Below the pieces are notes generated by a model, which searched no databases, had not been told where the DNA came from, and was given only the letters and a program-made list of their open reading frames with translations. A program made the translations under genes and the position numbers. This document shows positions 57,047 through 64,000 of a DNA stretch of 64,000 nt, piece by piece (positions within the stretch are counted from its first letter, which is position 1; the number at the start of each line of letters is the position of its first letter). Origin of the DNA: Zantedeschia hybrid cultivar (Eukaryota > Streptophyta > Magnoliopsida > Alismatales > Araceae); NCBI GenBank assembly GCA_030544215.1, contig JARZZO010000002.1, forward strand, positions 61,154,150 through 61,218,149, in the 5' to 3' direction.

Positions 57047-58200
57047 CCTGAAGTTTAGATTGATGAAGGATTTAAGTCACATGAAGGTGGTTAACTCTGA
57101 GGCCCAACCCACTGTAGATATGGCTAAGAATGTACTTTTACAGGTGCGCAAGTGGGTGGGCACTAGCGATTTCCTTGCTATGCCCATGGATGATTTCCAA
57201 CTTATATTGGGCATGGAGTTCCTACAGTGCGCGAGGGCAGTTCTTATGTTGTTCCCTGAGTCCGTGTGTATGATGGGTGATGACACACCTTGCACTGTGC
57301 CAGTAACCCAAAGGCCAAAGGAAGAGTTCGAGTTATTCTTAGCCTTGCAGTTGAAGTGAGGCCTAGAGAAGGGTGAACCTACCTTCTTGGTGACATTTAT
57401 AACTGCTATGACATTGGTAGTTGAAGCTTGATACCTAAGGTTGTTTTTGGGGTACTAAAGGAGTTTGAGGCAATGATGCCTTCAATAATGCTCAAGATGA
57501 TTCCCCTTTGGCGGGTCATTGACTACAAGGTCGAGCTGGCACCTAAGGCCTCACTGGTAGCCCGACCACCCCTGCATGTCTCCTTAGGAACTTGTGGAGT
57601 TGAAGAAGTAATTGAACTAGATGCTTGACGTTGGCTTTTTATATTGCAACGATAGTCCCTATGCCAGTCCTTTTCTAGAAGAAGCAAGATAGGAGTTTGC
57701 AGATGTGCATGGACTACCATGCCTTGAACAAGCTCACTGTTAGGAATAGGTACCCCCTCCCTTTAATTGTTGACTTGTTCGACCAATTAGAGAGTGCTAG
57801 TATTTCACCAAGTTGGATCTCTGATCTGGCTATTATCAACTTCAGATTGTTGAAGGAGATGAACATAAATGACATGCGTAACCCATTATGAGGCCTTTGA
57901 GTTCACTGTTATGTCTTTCGGCTTAACGAATGCTCCTGCTACATTTTGCACATTGATGAACGACTTGTTCTGCGAGTTCCTGGACAAGTTTGTTGTCGTA
58001 TATCTTGATGACATTGTGATCTATAGTCAGATCTTGAAGGAGCATATTGCTTACCTCCAGACTGTCTTCCAAGTGTTCCTTGACAATCAACTTTATGTAA
58101 AGAAGGAAAGTGCTCCTTTACCAAAAAAATAGATCAAGTTCTTAGGGCACATCATCAAAGGCGGCACTATTCATATGGACCAAGAGAAAGTTCAAGCCAT
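57047..58200 (+). pseudogene. Gypsy protease and reverse transcriptase, broken
   Basis: The retropepsin-like C-terminal part has MPMDDFQLILGMEFL (about 57185-57230). The reverse transcriptase has an N-terminal region IPKVVFGVLKEFEAMMPS (57430), MCMDYHALNKLTVRNRYPLP (about 57703), FGLTNAPATFCTLMN (about 57918) and the catalytic VVYLDDIVIYS (about 57995-58027). At least two frame changes (near 57630 and 57870) and a stop after LQLK (57357-57359) break the frame. Confidence 0.9.
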
Positions 58201-58225
58201 CTAATAATGGGAAACCTCTTCGAGT

Positions 58226-58770
58226 GTGAGCAAGCTTCGCTCGTTCCTTAGCCTTGAAAATTGTTATTGTCGCTTTATTGCTGGTTACTCTCAGAAGTTA
58301 GCCCTATTGTTGGACTTATTGAAGAAGGATATGCCGTGGGAGTGGTCTCCTAGGTGTAAGGCGGCATTCCAAGAATTAAAGCAAGCAGTGATAGGCAAGC
58401 CTGTGTTACGTTGTCGGACTATGACAAGCCTTTCGAAGTGCACGTTGATGCTTCTGACTATGCTATCGGCGGGGTCCCTGTGTAGGAAGGGCATCCATTG
58501 TCGTATGAGAGCTAGAAGTTAAATAACATCGAAAGACATTATCTGGCTTATGGGAAATTACTTTCTAGGATGCAATTTGTTGTGAACATAGATAATATTG
58601 CTCTCAACTACTTTCAAACTCAAGGGAAGCTCTTTCCCAAGCAAGCCCCTTGGTTAGACTTCTTGGCGGAGTTCGACATGGGGATGAAATATTGGCCTGG
58701 TCATCAGAACCAGGTCGTTGATACCCTTAGCCAGAAAGCAAAGCTTGCAGCTGCACAACGTCAAAAGCGC
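58226..58770 (+). pseudogene. Gypsy RNase H, broken
   Basis: Continuation of the polyprotein: KLRSFLSLENCYCRFIAGYS (connection region) and KKDMPWEWSPRCKAAFQELK, then an RNase H end with NYFQTQGKLFPKQAPWLDFL and KYWPGHQNQVVDTLSQKAKL. A frame change near 58430-58570 removes continuity over the first catalytic Asp region. Confidence 0.85.
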
Positions 58771-58799
58771 TAAACTGTTAGTCGCGTACAATTAGGCCT

Positions 58800-60235
58800 C
58801 TGCGGTAGGATCAAGGAGGCAGTGGATGTCGACCCCTTAGCCTGCAACTTGCTCGGTATGGCAAGAGAGGAAAAAATGCAGCTCTTTGGCATCATGATGG
58901 GCTCCTCTTCACTAGTGGAAATTGGGTTTATGTGTCCTGGTCGGGGACTTGCCAGAGGGATCTTATCAAGGAGTGCCATGATACCCTTTGGGCAGGCCAC
59001 TCCGTTATCAGGGACATCTTTACTTTGCTTCAGTGCAACTACTACTGGCCAAAGATGTGGGCAGATGTGGAGCAATATGTACAGACTACAGAGTTGCCTC
59101 ATTTGCCAGTAGGACAAGGCAAAGCAATCTAAGCCCTTAGGTTTGCTAGAACCTCTACCTATACTATGATGACCCTGGGAGAGCATCTCGTTGGACTACA
59201 TATCTGCTCTGCCACAGGTGGGGGAGTTATGCTCGATCCTTATAGCGGTGGATCGCTTCTTTAGGGATGATACCTTCATTCCGTCCCTATTATATTGCAT
59301 TACTGAGGAAGCCGTTTAGGTATTTTTGAAACATGTCGTGAAGTATTCGGACATCCCCTAAAATACAGGGAGTAACTATGACACTATTTTTGGGATGATT
59401 TTGGACGGAGTTGTTCCCTCTACTTGGGTTGAAGCTCTACTTCTCCTCTGGCTTTCACCTACAGACTGATGGCTAGATTGAAAGGATTAATGCCTTGTTG
59501 GAGCAATACTTGAGGCACTTTGTCAGTGCCAACTAGAAGGATTGGGTCAAGTTGCTTTATATGGCCCAGTTTTCCTACAACCTTTGAAAGAGTTCTACTC
59601 CTAAGCAGAGGCCCTTCGAGCTAGTAATGCGACAACAATCCACAATGTCGGAGGCCATGGTGGTCGAATATGCAAGAGCAAGCCCTGCCACCTTTCAGCT
59701 AACTCGAGATTGGTATCGCCAATAGGAGATTACCTATGCCTACTTAGAGGCCTAGAAGATGAAGAAATGTACAAGGTTGGAGATCTGGTGTTGGTGCTGC
59801 CAATACAAACAAGTTTACTTGCCTTATCCATAAAGGCCTCGTTCGCACTTATGAAGGCCTATTCCTTGTTATCGGACAGGTTGGTAAGGTATCATAGAGG
59901 TTGGAGCTGCCACGTTGGTTCAAGATGCATCCTGTCTTTGGCGCAAGCTGCCTCAAGCCCTTTTATATTGACCGCCATGACTTGGCACGCGGGTTGCCCG
60001 CTAGACTGCCGTTAGTTGTCTCATCCATTGAGAGGTGGGTCAAGACCATCTTTGTGGAGTGGAGACGGCTTCTTCCCAGTGAAGTGGAGCAGCTAGAATA
60101 TTTGATCGTGTGAAAAAGGCTACCAGATTCAAAAGCTAGCTGGAAGATTGAAGAAGACTTGTAACGTGATGAAGATATCTTACAAGAGTTCAAGTGCCAG
60201 TTGACGAGGGCATTGACATCTTTCGTGGGGGAGCA
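58800..60235 (+). pseudogene. Gypsy integrase with chromodomain-like tail, broken
   Basis: The zinc-binding part has ECHDTLWAGHSVIRDIFTLL and YYWPKMWADVEQYV (about 58965-59085). The core is scattered over several frames to about 59700. The C-terminus in 59880-60113 has ELPRWFKMHPVFGASCLKPF and, near 60050, VEWRRLLPSE, the remnant of a chromodomain, which in chromoviruses steers integration to marked chromatin. A purine tract GTGGGGGAGCA (60225-60235) precedes the LTR. Confidence 0.8.
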
Positions 60236-60706
60236 TGTTACAACTGTTATGTCCAACGTTGTTTGCATGGCTACAGCTCGTACCTCGTATTGTACAACTT
60301 GTTTTTGCCCAACCTCACTTAGGATCCTCCTAACCTTACCCAAAAATGGTCCTCTGTAGGAAAATTTTATGTTCAGGGGTGGAGGAAAGTAGGATCTTCT
60401 TAAGGATTAGTCAGGGTAGAAGAGTTTGGAACCATTAAGTGGGGCCTGGGTGCAACCACCAAGCTTGCTATCCATTTTGGCCCAAGCCTATTCTTTCGAG
60501 TCATCCACCGTCCCTTGTAAACTTTCCTTCCTCAAATACATGATTTGTCACCTTGTTGGCTAACTCCCTTGCCTCACTCTTGTGGATTGCGTGTTGGTTT
60601 TATTGGTGTGCTCTTGTTCTTTGAGCAGGTGCGGAGCTGCACGACATTGGCTGGCCTATGGTATCCAGTTGCACGGGTGCTACACGATCTCTCAAGTCAC
60701 ACAACA
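60236..60706 (+). repeat. Gypsy 3' LTR
   Basis: 471 bp from TGTTACAACTGTTATG to TCACACAACA, directly after the purine tract. No second copy is in the window. Followed directly by LTR-type sequence of element A's family. Confidence 0.8.
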
Positions 60707-61541
60707 GCTTAAGACCATGAAAGCGTGCACTTTCTAGGCAAAAGACTCAATCTAGTTAACGTTAGACTCAAAGAGAGGTACTCAGAGATAATGAAAGAAG
60801 CTATGACTTAACCGATGGATTTGAAATCATCTATAAATTAAAGGCCTCGGATAAAAGAAGAGTAAACACAACCCCAAGAATTCAAATTCAAGTTCTACTT
60901 ACTCTTTATGCTCAAATTCCCTCTAGCTAATAGAAAGAAAAGAGAGAAGAGCCTAGAGAGCCTTCTTCAAATCCAAGCACTATGCTTACTACTTCTACTT
61001 CCGCTGTGCTGCTTGAAACTCTCGGGCCTCTTCAACGATGATCAAGACTTTACACATTTCCTTCTTTTTTCTCAGTTTTGATTGTTCTCTGAGTTTCATT
61101 GTACATATTGTAGCCTTTGAGAGGCATCATGTCGTGTAACTCTATCAGATTTAATCTAGTTGTGCCTCTTCCTTGAAAGGAAGGGAAGATCTACTGAGGC
61201 AGGGTATTTGCCTCTTCCTGAGGGAAGGGAAGACCAGCAGAGGTTGGGTGTTGGGTTTGCCTCTTTCTTGTTGGAAAGGAAAGGACAATTGTTGTTGGAT
61301 GCTTGTGAGATCAGCAAGGGGTTTGTACCTTGTATAACTTGAGAGCTGGTGGAACTCCCAAGAGGTTGCTTGGGATTAGACATAAGTTTGTAGACCGAAC
61401 CAATGTAGATTCTGCTATTTTGTGTATGATTACTCATTATCTCTCATCTCCTTTGTGCTTGTTATTTACTTTGCTTATTTAACATTTAATTTTTTAATTA
61501 CCCATTCACCTCCTTGGGTTAGTTCATAGCTTGGGCAACAA
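60707..61541 (+). repeat. R-U5 half of an element-A-type LTR, inverted relative to A
   Basis: On the plus strand this matches the downstream half of A's minus-strand LTR: a CTACTGAGGCAGGG phrase, the AAGGGAAGACCAGC repeat, CCAAGAGGTTGCTTGGG, then ATTATCTCTCATCTCCTTT (the site hit by the LINE in the other copy) and the end CTTGGGCAACA. A TATA-like CTATAAATT is near 60832. It abuts the gypsy LTR on the left and A's gag on the right. I infer a third LTR copy in opposite orientation, mostly deleted. Confidence 0.7.
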
Positions 61542-61697
61542 GATCATTCCATTCCTCCTTGGGCTTGGTAACAATGTAGTCACCATCCTCAATCAAACTC
61601 TATAGATCAAAGTGAAGTTCAGGAAGAACTCCATATGGCATTGCTAATAGAAGTAATCATCTCCATCAAACATAAAAGGATTCTTGATAGACTGGCC
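61542..61697 (-). pseudogene. Element A gag N-terminal fragment
   Basis: The minus strand from 61697 gives SIKNPFMFDGDDYFY, a stop at the expected Trp, then MEFFLN and, after frame changes, LIEDGDYIVTKPKEEWND. It aligns with B's gag start (RRPLFDSKDYFY, FEDGDYIMTVPRERWTD). It is joined directly to U3 sequence, so R, U5, primer site and leader are deleted. Confidence 0.7.
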
Positions 61698-62639
61698 TTC
61701 ATTGTCTCTAGTGTTTCCCAATTCGGCCATACAAAGACTACTTTATCCTTATTGAATTACTAAGAAAGGAAAGTTCCCATTTGATTCTTCAACCAGAGGG
61801 TAGGTGAGTAGCAGAGGATCTGCAGAAGCAGATCAGACAGATAGAAGATAGGATCTATAGGCGGCAGGAAGAACAGTGTCGCACAAGAAGATCGATTAAA
61901 GTGGCTCAAATAATCAGTTAAGTCCAAGCTAATCAATCAAAGGATCGATTAATTGAAAGAAAACTCAATTCACTTAATTGATATAGCACACAGACAATCG
62001 ATACACTCATTAGATAAGTCAAAGTGAATAATCGATATAAATAGGCACATATAATCGATTCATACAAGTAGATAATCCGAAAGAGAAATATTCGATATAA
62101 GGTGCTTAACTTAATTGTTTTCATGACCAGTTGATTAAATAAGAGGGACTCCAATTAATTGATAACTTAACAGTTAATCGATCACATGTGCTTTAAGAGC
62201 TAATTAGAACAATTAATTGATAAATTGGTTTAGTTAGTCGATAGCACGTGAAGAGTTAACTGATAGACTTAATTAATATATCGATCAACTAAGCGAGTCA
62301 AAAGATATTGATTAAACGATCTGATAAGAGGACTTAATCGATATAGAGATCGATCAAGTGATGCTTGGGCATCGATGGCCTTTCCAGTATATAATTGACT
62401 AAGTGTTGAGACCTATTGATATCCAATGAATTAATCAATATGAGATATGAGTGAAAACTTCTGTAACTCTTGAAATTTAACTTAAGTTCTAGAATTTAGT
62501 GATGTGAACTGAAATGCATAGTGAATCTACCAGGAGAAGATCGATTAATTCAATCTTTAACACTTCCAATAATAAATCAGATATCTTTGTTTTCTTTATG
62601 TCTAAGGGTTATAATTAAAATGGACATAATGGTTCAACA
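61698..62639 (-). repeat. Element A 5' LTR remnant (U3 only)
   Basis: It aligns with 31900-32873 in the same orientation, sharing GGTAGGTGAGTAGCAGAGGA, the GATCAGACAGATAG phrase and repeated TTAATCGATA motifs. Its outer end on the minus strand, TGTTGAACCATTATGTCC, matches the 3' LTR start TGCTAAACCACTGAGTCC base for base in length. The adjoining TAATT is the likely target duplication. Confidence 0.8.
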
Positions 62640-62644
62640 TAATT

Positions 62645-63688
62645 CATTTCTTTGTCTTGCGACCAATTGGTCTCAGAACCAATGCTACCAACCAACACCC
62701 ATTTCTTGTGATTGAATGCTTTATTTGTCTTGAAAGTGGCCAAGCCTGAACCTAACTTAGAAACAACAAGGTCGCCACCATGCTATTTGTGGGCATGGTC
62801 ATTTCAGTAGAGTAGTTACTAAATTTCATTAGGCTCTCGCTTAATTCCCATCCCAAAATGCCGATCATCTCGAGAGGTAGGTGGGTGGAGGACTAGTTAG
62901 GCTGTGTAACTTGTGAAGCTATGGTGTCCTAGGAATGACCATGTATGGACCCAAGCAAGACTTTACTCATTGTCTTAAGGTCAGTAAGTCCAAGGTTGGA
63001 CTCTAGTCTTCATAGTTGTAAGGGCTGCTTGAAGTCTTGACTTGACCTCAATGATCATTGGGCAAGTGTTCTTGATTTGTATTTTGAAGGAGATCCATGG
63101 TCATAAGACGAAATAACACTAGTGTGAGGGCATCATTCCACCCAAAAAGAATAAGGAGCCAAACTTACAAAACAAGTCTTGGACCTCTACTCAGGATACA
63201 CTTACAAATGCTAAGTTGGCCAGGCACTATTTACATTAAGTCAATTTTGGCCATTTTCTAATAACAGTTAGTAGATAGGACCATTTGGGGGTATTGTCCC
63301 AAAGTTCAACTTATAATACAACTCAAACCCATGGGTGATTAGTAACTAAACTTCCTCACTTGGAGGCATTATCAAACCACTAGGAGTAATAAGCCCTTAT
63401 CCAATCCTTAAACTTTCACGAGGTTGTACGTCTCCTCATGCAAATTTTACGAGGATGCATATCTCCTCTCATCTTGACTATGTGCTATGCTGGTCAATAT
63501 ACTCTTCCATCCATCTCTTTACCACATTATTTGCATTACATTCTTTTTCTCTGTGGATCAATCAATTCTCCATGTTCCCACCCAATGTCTTCTTAGGCCT
63601 CAAACTAGGCCCCTCTCTCTGCCATAGTCCAACAAGACATTGTAACCACACTTCTTAATATTAAGGCACGAGTTGATCAGTAGATGAT
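62645..63688. other. AT-rich flanking DNA, nothing recognised
   Basis: Right flank of element A. No domain, RNA gene or element end is visible. Short ORFs are not credible. Confidence 0.45.
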
Positions 63689-64000
63689 GTGCAATCATGC
63701 ATGAATTTGTATAATCAGGTAAATTAACTCTCAATTAGTGAGAATTAATGATTAGTCCTAACTTTCAAACCTAATTAGGGTAAAGTTTTATATAAATAGT
63801 CTAAAATTTAATATACATGAATATGCAATCATGCATCAAATGATACAATCAAATGACTAGATTGGTGTTCAATTGGATCTTTTGATGAAAACCTAATTGG
63901 GATAAAATTTGGGGATTCCATCAAAAGAAATTTAATGCATATAAATGTGTAATCTTGCATGAATTGTTGCAATCAAGTGATCAACACATTTCATCAACTG
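63689..64000. repeat. Tandem repeat of ~130 bp, running off the edge
   Basis: Three imperfect units begin with GCAATCATGCATGAATTTG (63691), GCAATCATGCATCAAATG (63826) and GTAATCTTGCATGAATTG (63949). Between them each has an AACCTAATT(A/G)GG(G/A)TAAA phrase and AATTTAAT. It could be the start of a satellite array or an internal repeat of another element; the window ends before this can be told. Confidence 0.6.

Larger units (their letters stand above)
57043..60706 (+). mobile_element. Gypsy chromovirus, 5'-truncated
   Basis: A Ty3/gypsy pol in the order protease, reverse transcriptase, RNase H, integrase, chromodomain-like end, then a 3' LTR. The 5' LTR, primer site and gag are missing: the left end joins element A's RNase H at about 57042. 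Frames change and stops are frequent. The gypsy order (integrase last) and the chromodomain-like motif place it among plant chromoviruses. No target duplication can be matched because of the truncation (right flank GCTTA). Confidence 0.9.
24914..62639 (-). mobile_element. Outer Sirevirus-like copia element A with nested insertions
   Basis: This is a minus-strand element whose two LTR copies lie 28 kb apart: the 3' LTR at 24914-32873 and a 5' LTR remnant at 61698-62639, flanked by TAGTT (24909-24913) and TAATT (62640-62644), a 4/5 match. Surviving internal parts on the minus strand are gag N-terminus (61542-61697), RNase H end (56930-57040) and a long extra ORF in four pieces (56720-56930, 40927-43351, 38664-39616, 33212-33291). 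Nested inside are a LINE, two hAT elements, element B, and a gypsy fragment with an inverted LTR half. The 'Sirevirus-like' label rests on the ORF after RNase H, long LTRs and doubled purine tracts; it is not a tested phylogeny. Confidence 0.8.

Overview
The window is a piece of a plant (angiosperm-type) nuclear genome that is almost entirely transposable elements. The evidence is plant Ty1/copia and Ty3/gypsy polyproteins, a plant L1-type LINE with a zf-RVT domain, hAT transposons with a plant-type intron pattern, initiator-tRNA primer sites (TGGTATCAGAGC), and an Arabidopsis-type telomere repeat (TTTAGGG) captured in a transposon. I see no intact host gene, no rRNA or tRNA gene and no CRISPR array. 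The species cannot be told from this sequence.

Left part (1-24,913). An LTR-like stretch runs off the left edge and carries a gypsy-type solo LTR (1,467-2,856, target duplication CACTT). A structurally complete minus-strand copia element follows (3,566-10,649, 390-bp LTRs, duplication AAATT, iMet primer site). Its gag is deleted, its pol is full of stops, and its leader contains an extremely GC-rich island. After low-information sequence (10,650-15,961, with a foldback repeat and a GC-rich island) comes a plus-strand copia relic (15,967-21,295, duplication CTATG). Its reverse transcriptase is split by a 246-bp hAT MITE built of CCGGTACC repeats (duplication GGACCACA). 21,301-24,913 holds simple and minor repeats and an LTR-promoter-like GC/CT-rich block.

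Right part (24,914-62,639). This is one very large nested complex. The outer element A is minus strand, a Sirevirus-like copia, with flanks TAGTT/TAATT. Its 3' LTR is split by a LINE (25,039-31,110, 18-bp duplication). Its extra ORF downstream of RNase H is split by two members of one hAT family (33,300-38,655 with a broken transposase; 39,625-40,918, internally deleted) and by a second Sirevirus-like element B in the opposite orientation (43,357-56,714, duplication GTGTG, about 2.3-kb LTRs). B in turn holds a 2.36-kb solo-LTR-like insertion. The 5' end of A is scrambled with a truncated gypsy chromovirus (57,043-60,706) and an inverted LTR half. 62,640-64,000 is flanking AT-rich DNA ending in a roughly 130-bp tandem repeat.

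What ties the region together is that A and B, in opposite orientations, both carry after the RNase H remnant a long extra ORF. It resembles the domain I recall as the Pfam 'putative plant transposon protein' family, followed by a Pro/Ser/Thr-rich linker. Both LTR families are packed with ATCGAT palindromes, and both elements have two purine tracts about 180-195 bp apart before the 3' LTR. These shared, non-standard parts are the most interesting biology here. Every coding region found is broken, so all are annotated as pseudogenes or element relics.
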